A DNA stretch of 64,000 bases, taken from contig OZ244811.1 in the NCBI GenBank assembly GCA_965220105.1, positions 806,001-870,000 on the forward strand, read 5' to 3'. The stretch comes from Bin87 sp965220105 (GTDB taxonomy: Bacteria; Chloroflexota; Dehalococcoidia; Lucifugimonadales; UBA3495). Below, piece by piece: positions 26,821 through 36,306 of this stretch (positions within the stretch are counted from its first letter, which is position 1; the number at the start of each line of letters is the position of its first letter). Position numbers and translations under genes: made by a program. Below the pieces are notes generated by a model. It saw only the letters and a program-made list of their open reading frames with translations, did not search any database and was not told the DNA's origin.

Positions 26821-26918
26821 CGTCATTCCTGCGAAAACGGGAATCCAGGAAACCCTGCCATAGGGGCGGGTTGGCGTTACGATACGCCTCTGGATGCCGG
26901 CTCAAGGCCGGAATGACG
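26821..26918. repeat. Palindromic repeat between the HicB-like gene and nuoD
   Basis: CGTCATTCCTGCGAAAACGG (26821-26840) faces GCTCAAGGCCGGAATGAC (26900-26917) as an interrupted inverted repeat with GAATCCAG/CTGGAT inside. The same CTCTGGATNCCGGCTCAAG motif recurs at 44441-44458. The element sits within the nuo transcript. Confidence 0.65.
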
Positions 26919-26933
26919 GTACAATAGTCTCGT

Positions 26934-28076
26934 ATGGTTGAATCATCAACATCGCCGGCAAACTCCATTCGGGCCGACTCCCAGCCGGTGGAGATGTTGC
27001 TCAACATGGGCCCGCAGCATCCCTCCACGCACGGGGTTTTCCGCATGGTGCTGTGGGTGGACGGCGAAAAGGTCGTCGATGTGGAACCTCACATCGGCTA
27101 TCTGCATCGGGGCTCCGAAAAACTGTGCGAGGGGGAGCAATACCACCAGGTCGTAACCCTCTTCGACCGCATGGACTACATCGGCAATTTCAACAACGAG
27201 CTGGCCTACTGCATGGCCGTCGAATCGTTGATGGGCATGGAGGTGCCGGAACGGGCCGAGTACATCCGGGTCATCCTGTGCGAACTGAACCGCATTGCCA
27301 GCCACCTCCTCTACGTGGGCACCATGGGCCTCGACGCCGGGGCCATGACGCCGGTCATGTTCTCCTTCCGGGGGCGGGAACGGGTGCAGGCGCTCTTTGA
27401 GGCCGTCTCCGGCGCCCGGATGATGCACAATTACTTTCGCGTGGGTGGTCTCAAGGAAGACGTGCCGGACAATTTCCGGCAATTGGTGGATGAACTGATG
27501 CCCCTGCTGCGGGAGGACGTAGAGCAGAGCGACCGCATCCTCACCTTCAACGAGATATTCCTGTCCCGCCTGAAAGACGTCAGCCCCATCGGCGCCGACG
27601 AAGCCATCTCTCTCGGCTTGACCGGCCCGCTGCTACGCGCCTGTGGGTACGAGTACGACGTTCGCCGGGCCCAGCCCTATTCCATCTACGACCGTTTCGA
27701 CTTCGATATCCCGGTCGGGCTGGACGGCGACTGCTGGGACCGGCATTGGGTGCGGGTGCAGGAGATGTACGAGTCGTTGCGGATCGTCGATCAGGCCATG
27801 GAACAGCTGCCCGACGGACCCGTCACTTCGCCACTGGGCCGGCGGCTCATCCGCCCGCCCGCCGGCGAGGTCTACGTGCGCGCCGAAAACCCCCGGGGCG
27901 AGATCGGCGTCTACCTGGTCAGCGACGGCACCGACCGACCCTACCGCCTGAAAGTCCGGCCGCCGTCCTTCTGCAATCTGTCGGCGTTGCGCCGGCTCCT
28001 GCGGGACACCTGGCTCGCGGACAGCGTGGTGGTGCTGGGCTCGCTGGACATCGTGCTGGGCGAGGTGGACCGATGA
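26934..28076 (+). CDS. nuoD: Complex I subunit NuoD (380 aa)
   Basis: 49-kDa subunit forming the quinone site. Motifs are MGPQHPSTHGVFR near the N-terminus with the quinone-site His, HIGYLHRGSEKL, the RIASHLLYVG helix and the C-terminal RPPSFCNLSALRRLLRD. Length is normal for a stand-alone NuoD. The start is ATG at 26934; the stop overlaps the nuoH start (ATGA). Confidence 0.93.
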   Translation: MVESSTSPANSIRADSQPVEMLLNMGPQHPSTHGVFRMVLWVDGEKVVDVEPHIGYLHRGSEKLCEGEQYHQVVTLFDRMDYIGNFNNELAYCMAVESLMGMEVPERAEYIRVILCELNRIASHLLYVGTMGLDAGAMTPVMFSFRGRERVQALFEAVSGARMMHNYFRVGGLKEDVPDNFRQLVDELMPLLREDVEQSDRILTFNEIFLSRLKDVSPIGADEAISLGLTGPLLRACGYEYDVRRAQPYSIYDRFDFDIPVGLDGDCWDRHWVRVQEMYESLRIVDQAMEQLPDGPVTSPLGRRLIRPPAGEVYVRAENPRGEIGVYLVSDGTDRPYRLKVRPPSFCNLSALRRLLRDTWLADSVVVLGSLDIVLGEVDR

Positions 28077-29191
28077 ACTTCCTCATCGACATCGCCTGGA
28101 GCGTCCTGGGCCTCGCGGTGATGTTCCTGGTGCTGTCCATCGTGGTGCTGTCGCTAACCTGGCTGGAGCGCAAAGCCCTGGGCCGCCTCCAGCTGCGCTA
28201 CGGCCCAACCCGCACCGGGCTGTTCGGCTTGATGCAACCCATCGCCGATGCGGTCAAACTCATCATCAAAGAAGACATCATCCCCACCGATTCGGAAAAG
28301 GCAATCTTCTGGGTCGCGCCAATCATCGTCGTAGTGTCGGCCTTCGTCATCTGGGTCACCATACCCGGCGGCGATGGCGACAACGCGGTCGTTCGGAACC
28401 TGCCCCTGGGCCTGTTCTACATCGTCGCGGTCGCCGTGATCGGGATACTTGGCCTGGTGCTGGCCGGGTGGGGTTCGGCCAATAAGTACGGCATCATGGG
28501 CGGTCTGCGGTCGGCGGCGCAGCTCATCTCCTACGAAATCCCGGTGATACTGGTGGCGGCAGCGGTGGCCATCTTGGCCCAGTCCCTGGACATGCGTGAG
28601 ATCGTGGGCCAACAGTCCACCTTGCCCTACATCGTCCTGCTGCCGTTGGGATTCGTCGTGTTTTTCGTCGCCGGCCTGGCCGAGGTGGGACGCACGCCCT
28701 TCGACATCTACCACGCCGAGAGCGAGGTGGTTGGCGGCCCCTTCGTGGAATACAGCGGGGCGCACTGGTCGGTATTCTTCCTGGCCGAATACATCAATAC
28801 CTTCGCCATCGCTGCGCTGACGACATTGCTGTTCCTGGGCGGCTGGGGCGGCCCGGCGCTGCCCGACGTGGCCTGGTTCCTGCTCAAGACCTATGCGGTG
28901 GTGCTGGTGGTGTTCTGGGTGCGCGGAACCTTCCCCAGGCTCCGCATCGACCAGCTGATGTCCTTCGCTTGGAAGGTTATGGTGCCGCTGTCGTTCTACA
29001 CGGTGATCATCGCCGCCGTATACCGTTTCTACGAGTGGCCCTGGTGGAGCCTTACCCTGTTGTCACTGGCCGGTCTGGCCGTGTCGGGCTGGATTATCTA
29101 TCGCAGGATGACGGCGCCGGCCCGGCGGGTCGCCGAGGTGCGGAGCCGGGTGGAAGCCATGCGCCGGTCGTCGGCCCGACAGCGCACCTGA
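28073..29191 (+). CDS. nuoH: Complex I subunit NuoH (372 aa)
   Basis: Membrane subunit at the junction with the peripheral arm. Visible are eight hydrophobic segments, the WLERKALGRLQLRYGP motif after helix 1, and the loop AEVGRTPFDIYHAESEVVGG, where the usual FDLPEAESELVAG is partly changed (IYH for LPE). The start is ATG at 28073, overlapping nuoD. The C-terminal 30 residues are basic and cytosolic. Confidence 0.92.
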   Translation: MNFLIDIAWSVLGLAVMFLVLSIVVLSLTWLERKALGRLQLRYGPTRTGLFGLMQPIADAVKLIIKEDIIPTDSEKAIFWVAPIIVVVSAFVIWVTIPGGDGDNAVVRNLPLGLFYIVAVAVIGILGLVLAGWGSANKYGIMGGLRSAAQLISYEIPVILVAAAVAILAQSLDMREIVGQQSTLPYIVLLPLGFVVFFVAGLAEVGRTPFDIYHAESEVVGGPFVEYSGAHWSVFFLAEYINTFAIAALTTLLFLGGWGGPALPDVAWFLLKTYAVVLVVFWVRGTFPRLRIDQLMSFAWKVMVPLSFYTVIIAAVYRFYEWPWWSLTLLSLAGLAVSGWIIYRRMTAPARRVAEVRSRVEAMRRSSARQRT

Positions 29192-29277
29192 CGCCGGATG
29201 CTGGTATCATGGTGGCGTCGTAACTGAAATCTGCGGCCTCTCCCAATGTCCTAACGCCCCACCGGAGCGCACAAAAT

Positions 29278-29805
29278 ATGCTGGAAAGTGTGAAGGGAAT
29301 GATGCTGACGCTGGCTTCCACGGTTGCCGGACTGCGCCGGCCCGTTACCCAGCAGTACCCCAAGCAATCCACGCCGGTTCGGCCTCGTTTCATGGGCTTC
29401 CCGGCCCTGACGTGGGATGGCCAGATCGACGAGCCCTACTGCACCGGCTGCATGGTTTGCATCCGCAATTGCCCCACCCAGTGCATGTCGGCCAGCATGA
29501 TGGACAACCCCAAACACCCCGAGGGCGAGAGCAGCCGCCGCAAGATTGTCGATTACTTTGAAATCAACCTCAATCGTTGTATATTGTGCGGAATTTGCGT
29601 TGAATACTGCAATTTCGACGCCATCGTAATGAGCCACGAGCACGAGATGAGCACCTATCAGCGCAACGGCGACCGGGTTGACTTGCCGGCGTTGCTGGAG
29701 ATCGGCAAGAAATACCAGGACGTTACCGCGTGGGTCCCGCCAACCGTGCTCGCGAAACAGAAAGCCGACGCCGCCAAAGCCTCTGCCGAGGCCGCCGAGT
29801 CCTGA
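29278..29805 (+). CDS. nuoI: Complex I subunit NuoI, two [4Fe-4S] ferredoxin domains (175 aa)
   Basis: Carries clusters N6a and N6b. The first motif is Cys55, 58, 61, 65 (CTGCMVCIRNCP) and the second Cys101, 104, 107, 111 (CILCGICVEYC), with 35 residues between. The C-terminus after residue 150 is Ala/Lys-rich. ATG at 29278 follows an 86-base gap after nuoH. In complexes without NuoEFG this subunit is a candidate entry point for electrons from ferredoxin or an F420H2-oxidising partner. Confidence 0.9.
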   Translation: MLESVKGMMLTLASTVAGLRRPVTQQYPKQSTPVRPRFMGFPALTWDGQIDEPYCTGCMVCIRNCPTQCMSASMMDNPKHPEGESSRRKIVDYFEINLNRCILCGICVEYCNFDAIVMSHEHEMSTYQRNGDRVDLPALLEIGKKYQDVTAWVPPTVLAKQKADAAKASAEAAES

Positions 29806-29859
29806 CCCTGGCCGGGCCCGCCGTCCGTTCAATCTAAGAAACAGGCAATCGAGGAAACA

Positions 29860-30159
29860 GTGCCCAGAGAAGACGAACGATTTCGCAACCTGTCGGACCA
29901 CCATCCGGAGTACTGCACGTGCGTGGAATGCGTGGAACTGCGCAACGCCGGCGGCGATGGTATCAATCCGGTGCGCGCCGTGGGCGGCCTCGTGGGCAAG
30001 CTGGCCGGCAAGGCGGGCAAAATCGGCAAGGGCAAGAAGCGGGGTAAATCCGGTGGGTCGGGAAAAGCCAGGGGACGCTCACAGGCCGCCGCCGAACCTG
30101 TCCGCAAGCACAAGGCCGATTGCGAGTGCGCCACCTGTACTCTGCTGAAGTCCATTTAG
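29860..30159 (+). CDS. Small Cys-rich protein with paired CxCxxC motifs, inside the nuo operon (99 aa)
   Basis: Two CxCxxC motifs lie near the ends (Cys19, 21, 24 in YCTCVEC; Cys88, 90, 93 in CECATC), joined by a Gly/Lys/Arg-rich flexible middle (residues 40-75). Six cysteines of this spacing could bind one zinc or an iron-sulfur cluster by bringing the two ends together. The start is GTG at 29860 with GAGGA upstream. No known family is recognised. It lies between nuoI and nuoJ on the same strand, so it is co-transcribed with complex I. Confidence 0.65.
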   Translation: MPREDERFRNLSDHHPEYCTCVECVELRNAGGDGINPVRAVGGLVGKLAGKAGKIGKGKKRGKSGGSGKARGRSQAAAEPVRKHKADCECATCTLLKSI

Positions 30160-30238
30160 TGGCCGGATAGCATCGTCGTAGCCCCGGCCGTACCGCCTAT
30201 TCCGCCATGCCGCCGCTGGAGTCCATTCCACACTGCCT

Positions 30239-30285
30239 GAGCCGCCGACCGGGCGGCTCCAAGTTTCAAACCCCAACGGGGTTTG
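30239..30285 (+). other. Two adjacent hairpins before nuoJ
   Basis: AGCCGCC/GGGCGGCT (about 30239-30258) and CAAACCCC/GGGGTTTG with loop AAC (30267-30285) form consecutive stem-loops 20 bases before nuoJ. There is no T run, so they are not classical terminators; RNA processing or differential stability within the operon is possible. Confidence 0.45.
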
Positions 30286-30304
30286 GCTCCCGTCACACCC
30301 GTAG

Positions 30305-30838
30305 GTGGGACGGCTGACGGTGCAGCTGGCGCTCTTCACACTGGTAACGATTTTCACGCTGGGCGGGGCCATCGGCGTGGTGGCGACCCGCAACGTGGTG
30401 CATGCCGCCCTCTTCCTGCTGCTGTCCCTCCTTGGAGCCGCCGGAGTTTACCTGATTCTCTTCGCCGAATTCCTGGCGCTAGTTCAGATTCTAATTTACG
30501 GCGGAGCAGTAACCATCGTTGTGCTGTTCGCCGTCATGCTCACCCGGTCGTCCGAGTACCCCCGCATCACCGACAACCGCCAGTGGCCGCTGGGGTTGCT
30601 GGCGGCGTTGGCCGTATCCGGGGTGCTGGGAGCGGCGTTCTGGCTGGCCCCCCAGGTCACCGCCCAGCCCCAGGCGCCGGTCTTCACCGGTCTGGCCGCC
30701 TCCCTGTTCACCAAGTGGGCGCTGCCCTTCGAAATCGCCTCGCTGGTGCTGCTGGTAGCCCTCATTGGCGCCATCATCATCGCACGCACCCAGGCCAATA
30801 CCGCGGCGGATGATGTTCCGCCGGACGGCCCGCGGTAA
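30305..30838 (+). CDS. nuoJ: Complex I subunit NuoJ (177 aa)
   Basis: Five-helix membrane subunit. Features are the conserved third-helix region FLALVQILIYGGAVTIVVLFAVML with its glycines, and N-terminal NVVHAALFLLLSLLGAAGVY. The start is GTG at 30305; another GTG five codons later is possible. Ends 6 bases before nuoK. Confidence 0.9.
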   Translation: MGRLTVQLALFTLVTIFTLGGAIGVVATRNVVHAALFLLLSLLGAAGVYLILFAEFLALVQILIYGGAVTIVVLFAVMLTRSSEYPRITDNRQWPLGLLAALAVSGVLGAAFWLAPQVTAQPQAPVFTGLAASLFTKWALPFEIASLVLLVALIGAIIIARTQANTAADDVPPDGPR

Positions 30839-30844
30839 TCGAGC

Positions 30845-31165
30845 ATGGTGCCGTTGCTCTATTTCCAGTTGCTGAGCGCCGCGCTCTTCGGCATAGGCCT
30901 GTACGGTGTCCTCGCCCGCCGCAGCGCCGTGCTGATCGTTCTGTCCATCGAGCTGATGCTAAACGCCGTGAACATCAACCTGATTGCGGCAGCGTCCTAC
31001 CTCAACGGAACCGGGCGGTTCGACGCCTTCGACGGCCAGGTGATCGCCATCTTCGTGATTACCGTAGCCGCCGCCGAGGTTGGATTGGCCTTTGCCATTA
31101 TCCTGCGGATGTACCGCAACCGGGGCACCATTAACGTCGACGAAATCAACCTGATGAAAGGGTAG
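30845..31165 (+). CDS. nuoK: Complex I subunit NuoK (106 aa)
   Basis: Three-helix subunit with conserved Glu residues in membrane helices 2 and 3 (LSIELMLNAVNINLIA and VAAAEVGLAFAIIL). Length is typical. It starts with ATG at 30845 and ends 13 bases before nuoL. Confidence 0.92.
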   Translation: MVPLLYFQLLSAALFGIGLYGVLARRSAVLIVLSIELMLNAVNINLIAAASYLNGTGRFDAFDGQVIAIFVITVAAAEVGLAFAIILRMYRNRGTINVDEINLMKG

Positions 31166-31178
31166 CGGCTGACGCTTC

Positions 31179-33137
31179 GTGATACTTGAAATGATGCCGC
31201 TGGCCTTCCTCATACCGGTGTTCTCGTTTGTAGCCTGCCCGTTGATTATCCTTTTCCAGCGATGGTTGCCGCTGCGTGGCGCGCCACTGGCGATCCTGGC
31301 CATCGGGGGCGGTTTTGTGGTGTGGGCGCTGGTCATGGTGGACTTCCTGGCCGCCGGCGACGCCAGCGCCGCCTGCGCCACCGATGGCATCACCCACGCC
31401 TTGACCTGCCATTTCAGCACCACCTGGTTCCAGGCCGGTCTGCCCGGTGTTGCCGATACCGTCGACCAGGCCATTCACGTGGACTGGGGCATCCTCATCG
31501 ACCCGCTGACCGTCGTGCTCCTCGGCCTGATTACATTTGTGGCGCTGGGCGTCCAGCTGTATTCCCTGGAATACATGAAGGGCGACCCGCGGTTCGGTTG
31601 GTACTTCGCCTGGCAGGCCCTCTTCGTGGCGGCGATGCTCACCCTCGTCCTGGCCGACAATTTCCTGTTGCTCTACATCGCCTGGGAACTGGTCGGCCTG
31701 TGCTCGTACCTGCTCATCGGGTTCTGGTTCGAGAACCCCGGCCCACGGGAGGCAGCCAAGAAGGCCTTCGTGGTAACCCGCATCGGCGACGTCGGCCTGT
31801 TGGTTGGCATCCTGCTGCTGTGGGTCAACGTAGGCAGTTTCAGCATGAGCGAAGCCTTTGCGGCGGCCCAGGCCGGTACGTTGGGCAGTGGCGTCACCAC
31901 GGCGGCGGCGATTCTGCTGCTGCTGGGGGCCATGGGCAAATCGGCCCAATTCCCCTTCCACGTCTGGCTCCCCGACGCCATGGAAGGCCCGACGCCGGTC
32001 AGCGCCCTCATTCACGCCGCCACCATGGTCATCGCCGGCGTGTACCTGGTGGCACGGGCCTACCCGATCTTTGCCGCTTCTCCCGAGGCTCTGATGGTTA
32101 TTGCCGTCATCGGGCTCATCACGGCGCTGGGCGCGGCCACCATCGCCCTGGTGTCCACCGACCTGAAACGCATCCTGGCCTACTCCACGATTTCCCATTT
32201 GGGCTTGATGATGCTGTCGCTCGGGGCCCTGGGCTGGACGGCGGCAGTGTTCCACCTGATGGCCCACGGCTTCGCCAAAGCCCTGCTGTTCCTGGGCGCG
32301 GGCAGCGTGATGCACGGCGTCGGCGCCCACGGCGACGTCGACATCCGCCGCGTGGGCGGTTTGCGGCGGGCCATGCCGATAACAGCGGTGGTTTTCTCCA
32401 TCGGCGCACTGTCCCTGGGCGGTATCCCCATTCTGTCCGGGTTCTGGAGCAAGGACGAAATCCTCCTGGCCGTATCCGCCGCCGCCCACCTTCCCGTTAT
32501 CTTCATCGTGTTGGCCCTGTTAACTGCGTTCCTTAGCGCCCTGTACATGGCCCGGGCGATGTTCGTCGTGTTCTTCGGCCCGGAGGGCGAGGACAGCGCC
32601 CACGCCCACGAATCGCCCATCTTGATGACGGGCGTCCTCATCGTGCTGGCGGTGCTGGCGATCGGCTTCGGCTGGATCGCCTTCGACTGGCCTGGCGAGT
32701 TTGGCGGCTTCGGCGGTTTCGTGTTCTACGCTCACGCCGAGGGCTTCCACTTCAACCTCGTGCTGGGGATCCTGTCCATCGTGCTGGCGGTGGGAGCCTT
32801 CGTGGCCGCCTGGCTGGTCTACGTCCGCCGGTCCTGGTCCATCACCCGCTGGCGGGCCAGGTTGGCGACGGCGCTGCGCCTGGTGGAGAACCGCTACTAC
32901 GTGGACGAAACCTACCAGTGGGCCATCGACCGGGTGGTGCTGACCGTATCGGCGGCGCTGGCCTTCTTCGACCGGGCGGTGGTCAACGACGTTGGCGTCA
33001 ACGGGCCGGCCGACGTAGTTCGCAAGGCGGGATTCGCCCTGCGCCTGCATGTCACCGGGCACGTTTACTCTTACGCCATGGCCGTGGCCCTGGGCGTAAT
33101 CGCGTTGGCCGTCTTCTGGTGGCTACGGTCGGCATAG
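31179..33137 (+). CDS. nuoL: Complex I subunit NuoL, antiporter-like (652 aa)
   Basis: Largest proton-channel subunit. Motifs include LLYIAWELVGLCSYLLIGFW with the channel Glu, MGKSAQFPFHVWLPDAMEGP, TPVSALIHAATMV with channel His, and LKRILAYSTISHLGLM. The C-terminal region (about 540-652) holds the long lateral helix and last membrane helix. The start is GTG at 31179. Confidence 0.93.
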   Translation: MILEMMPLAFLIPVFSFVACPLIILFQRWLPLRGAPLAILAIGGGFVVWALVMVDFLAAGDASAACATDGITHALTCHFSTTWFQAGLPGVADTVDQAIHVDWGILIDPLTVVLLGLITFVALGVQLYSLEYMKGDPRFGWYFAWQALFVAAMLTLVLADNFLLLYIAWELVGLCSYLLIGFWFENPGPREAAKKAFVVTRIGDVGLLVGILLLWVNVGSFSMSEAFAAAQAGTLGSGVTTAAAILLLLGAMGKSAQFPFHVWLPDAMEGPTPVSALIHAATMVIAGVYLVARAYPIFAASPEALMVIAVIGLITALGAATIALVSTDLKRILAYSTISHLGLMMLSLGALGWTAAVFHLMAHGFAKALLFLGAGSVMHGVGAHGDVDIRRVGGLRRAMPITAVVFSIGALSLGGIPILSGFWSKDEILLAVSAAAHLPVIFIVLALLTAFLSALYMARAMFVVFFGPEGEDSAHAHESPILMTGVLIVLAVLAIGFGWIAFDWPGEFGGFGGFVFYAHAEGFHFNLVLGILSIVLAVGAFVAAWLVYVRRSWSITRWRARLATALRLVENRYYVDETYQWAIDRVVLTVSAALAFFDRAVVNDVGVNGPADVVRKAGFALRLHVTGHVYSYAMAVALGVIALAVFWWLRSA

Positions 33138-33161
33138 ACGGCGGACACGCGCGTACTACAG

Positions 33162-34685
33162 ATGGCTAATTTCGATCAGGTTGCGTTGCTGCTGCTGGTG
33201 CTGATACCGCTGGCCGGCGCGGTGCTGGCCATGTTCCTGCCCCGGGACCGACCCCGGGACGTCTGGCAGTTCGCCATCTTCATCGGCGTCATCTCGCTGG
33301 CGCTGTCCATCGCCGTCTTCATACGGTACGACTACGGCCTGGGCGGAGTGCAGTTCCCCCGGGAATACGCCTGGATTGGGCATCCCGTCAACATCAGCCT
33401 GGATCTCGGTGTGAACGGCATCGGCGCGCCCCTGGTGCTGCTCAACGGCATCGTGCTCATGGGCGCCATCCTCATCAGCCAAACCATCCGCACGCGCACC
33501 CGGGATTTCTTCGTCCTGCTGCTGGTCCTGGGGGCCGGCGTGTACGGCGTCTTCATCGTCCGCGACCTCTTCTTCCTGTTCTTCTTCTACGAACTGGCCG
33601 TGCTGCCCATGTACCTGCTAATCGGGGTTTGGGGTAGCAGCACCGACTTCAGGTCGTTCCTGCGTACCAAAGAATATGGCGCGATGAAGCTCATGCTAAT
33701 GCTGGTCGCCGGTAGCGTCCTCATCTGGATCGGCATCCTGGCCGCCTACGTAGCGTCCTCCCAGGCCGGCTCGCCCACGTTCAACATCGACGAGTTGATG
33801 CGGCTCCAACAGGCCGGCGCGTTCTCCACGACCATGCAGTTGTGGGTGTTCCCGCTGTTCGCGGTTGGGTTCGGCACGCTGGCGGGTCTGTGGCCCTTCC
33901 ACACCTGGTCGCCCGACGGCCACGTTGCCGCGCCCACCGGTGTCAGCATGCTCCACGCCGGCGTGCTGATGAAGCTGGGCGCCTTCGGGATCATCCAGGT
34001 GGGCATGGCGCTGACGCCGGTCGGCGCCGAATTCTGGACGCCGGTGCTCATCGGCCTGGGCACCGTGAACGTCATCTACGGCGCGATATCCGCCATGTCC
34101 CAAACTGACCTCAAGTACGTCATCGGCTATTCCAGCGTGAGCCACATGGGTTACGTCCTCATGGGAATCGCCACTCTGCACCCCGTGGGTCTCGCCGGAG
34201 CCGTGCTCCAGATGTTCTCCCACGGCATCATGACGGCGCTCATGTTCGCTATGGTCGGCGCAATTTACGAGCGGGCCCACATCCGCGATTCGATGATCCT
34301 GAACGGCCTCATCAAGCGCATGGGCGTTACCACCTTCTTCTTCGCTGCCGCCGGCCTGGCGTCCCTGGGCCTGCCCGGCATGAGCGGCTTCATCGCCGAA
34401 TTCATGGTGTTCACCGGAGCCTTCCGCACCTACTGGCCGCTGGCTGTGCTGGGCGTAATCGGCGCCGCGATTACCGCGGTGTACATCCTGCGGCTGCTGG
34501 CCCGTTCCTTCTTCGGCGAGGCCGATCCCCAGTGGGACAACCTCACCGACGCCAGTCCCGTTGAAAAGGGCGTCGGTGCCGCCTTCGTCATCATACTGAT
34601 TGCGGTGGGCGTCTGGCCGGCCCCGCTGCTGCGCGTCATCAACACCGGCGTCGCAGGGGCGCTGGCGGTCCTGCCGGGTGCGTAG
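33162..34685 (+). CDS. nuoM: Complex I subunit NuoM, antiporter-like (507 aa)
   Basis: Proton-channel subunit with fourteen predicted membrane helices. Motifs are FFFYELAVLPMYLLIGVWG with the channel Glu, KEYGAMKLMLMLVAGS, GLWPFHTWSPDGHVAAPT, VSMLHAGVLMKLGAFG and LKYVIGYSSVSHMGYVLMG. It starts with ATG at 33162 and ends 3 bases before nuoN. Confidence 0.93.
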   Translation: MANFDQVALLLLVLIPLAGAVLAMFLPRDRPRDVWQFAIFIGVISLALSIAVFIRYDYGLGGVQFPREYAWIGHPVNISLDLGVNGIGAPLVLLNGIVLMGAILISQTIRTRTRDFFVLLLVLGAGVYGVFIVRDLFFLFFFYELAVLPMYLLIGVWGSSTDFRSFLRTKEYGAMKLMLMLVAGSVLIWIGILAAYVASSQAGSPTFNIDELMRLQQAGAFSTTMQLWVFPLFAVGFGTLAGLWPFHTWSPDGHVAAPTGVSMLHAGVLMKLGAFGIIQVGMALTPVGAEFWTPVLIGLGTVNVIYGAISAMSQTDLKYVIGYSSVSHMGYVLMGIATLHPVGLAGAVLQMFSHGIMTALMFAMVGAIYERAHIRDSMILNGLIKRMGVTTFFFAAAGLASLGLPGMSGFIAEFMVFTGAFRTYWPLAVLGVIGAAITAVYILRLLARSFFGEADPQWDNLTDASPVEKGVGAAFVIILIAVGVWPAPLLRVINTGVAGALAVLPGA

Positions 34686-34688
34686 CTG

Positions 34689-36257
34689 ATGGAAGCCGGA
34701 CTGACCACCAACCTGTTCCTGCTGACGCCGGAATTCGCGCTGACGGCGCTGGCCTTCCTGGTGTTCACCGTGGACCTGTTCCTGCCCGAGCGCAGCAAGG
34801 AGTGGCTCGCTGCTCTGTCCGTGCTCGGTTTGGTCGGTGTCATGGTGATTGCCCTGCTGATGCTGCCGGGACGCCACGCCGAGCTCTACGGCGGTTTGAT
34901 GGTCGTCGATGGGTTCGGCCTGTTCTTCAAGATATTCTTCCTGGCCATCGGCATCGGCATCATTGCCCTGTCCGTGGAATACGGTCGCGACCGGTTGCAG
35001 CACCGGGGAGAGTTCTACGGGCTGATCCTCTTCTCCATTGTGGGCATGAACCTGATGGCCATGTCCCGGGAGCTGCTGACTGCCTATATCGCCCTGGAGC
35101 TGCTGTCCTTCAGCCTCTACGTCCTGGTGGCCTACGGCCTGCGCGAGGCGCGCTCCAACGAGGCCGGTATCAAGTACATCATCATCGGGGCGCTGTCGTC
35201 GGCGGTGATGCTCTACGGGTTGAGCAACGTGTACGCCGCCCTGGGCACCACCTACTTCGTCGACATCGCCGCCGAACTGTCGTCGCCCGACACCGTTAGC
35301 CCGGTGCTGTGGGTGGGGGTTGCGCTGCTGGTGGTCGGATTGGGATTCAAGCTCTCGGCGGTGCCCTTCCACATGTGGGCGCCGGACACCTACGAGGGAG
35401 CCCCCTTGCCCGTCACCGCCTACCTGGCCATTGGCTCCAAGGCGGCGGCCTTCGCGTTGACGCTGCGCCTGTTCGCAGAAGCGATCGCTCCCGCGGCGGA
35501 CCGTTGGGGCGAATGGCAATTGGTGATAGCCGTCCTGGCCGCGCTCACCATGCTGCTCGGTAACCTGGTGGCCCTGGCGCAACGCAACCTCAAACGCCTG
35601 ATGGCGTACAGCAGCATCGGACACGTAGGTTACGCCCTGGCCGGCGTGGCGGTGATGGGCAGCGATTTCGCCCTGGCCGCCAAAGCGGTGATTTTCTATC
35701 TGGTGGTGTACGCGGTCAACAACCTGATCGTGTTCGCCGCCATCGCGGCCTACTACAACCGGGAAGGCCGGGATGACATCGCCGGCCTCGGTGGCCTGGC
35801 CGACCGTCAGCCGTTTCTGGCGGCGGTTATCGCCGTCGGGCTGTTCTCGCTGGCCGGGTTGCCGATATTCGGCGGATTCACCGCCAAGTTCTACCTGTTC
35901 GCGGCGGTGGCGGATGGAGGCTTCCTCTGGCTGGCCGTCGTGGCGATATTCAGCAGCCTGGTGTCCCTGTACTACTATCTCCAGGTGCTGCGCCAGATTT
36001 ATATTGAGCCGGCGCGCCGCAGCGACGACGACGAAGTTGAAGCACCCGCCGACCATACAACCGGCGACGTCCCGGCTGGGCATGGCGACGACCACGGCGA
36101 GGCCGCGCCCCCGCCACCGCCCCTGCAACGTCCCTCATTATTGCTGACGGCCACCATGGGTCTGGGGGTGCTTATCGTCACCTGGCTCGGCATCTACCCA
36201 GCGCCCTTGCTGGCAATCATTGAAGTTGCCAGCTCCGCGATAATACCCCTCGGATGA
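34689..36257 (+). CDS. nuoN: Complex I subunit NuoN, antiporter-like (522 aa)
   Basis: Last subunit gene of the operon. Motifs are MAMSRELLTAYIALELLSFS with the channel Glu, AVPFHMWAPDTYEGAPLPVTAYLAIGSKAA, and LKRLMAYSSIGHVGYALAG. An unusual Asp/His/Pro-rich loop (about residues 448-482, with DDHGEAAPPPPPL) lies between the last two helices. No nuoE, nuoF or nuoG follows; the next gene is unrelated. Confidence 0.92.
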   Translation: MEAGLTTNLFLLTPEFALTALAFLVFTVDLFLPERSKEWLAALSVLGLVGVMVIALLMLPGRHAELYGGLMVVDGFGLFFKIFFLAIGIGIIALSVEYGRDRLQHRGEFYGLILFSIVGMNLMAMSRELLTAYIALELLSFSLYVLVAYGLREARSNEAGIKYIIIGALSSAVMLYGLSNVYAALGTTYFVDIAAELSSPDTVSPVLWVGVALLVVGLGFKLSAVPFHMWAPDTYEGAPLPVTAYLAIGSKAAAFALTLRLFAEAIAPAADRWGEWQLVIAVLAALTMLLGNLVALAQRNLKRLMAYSSIGHVGYALAGVAVMGSDFALAAKAVIFYLVVYAVNNLIVFAAIAAYYNREGRDDIAGLGGLADRQPFLAAVIAVGLFSLAGLPIFGGFTAKFYLFAAVADGGFLWLAVVAIFSSLVSLYYYLQVLRQIYIEPARRSDDDEVEAPADHTTGDVPAGHGDDHGEAAPPPPPLQRPSLLLTATMGLGVLIVTWLGIYPAPLLAIIEVASSAIIPLG

Positions 36258-36306
36258 TCCGGTTTCCCCATCTTGCCATAACCCGTCTCAGTATAGGAGA
36301 GCAGCA

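Noticed and set aside
33696..36128. 810-codon minus-strand ORF opposite nuoM and nuoN
   Set aside because: Long His/Gln/Gly-rich shadow frame of GC-rich membrane protein genes, with no domain.
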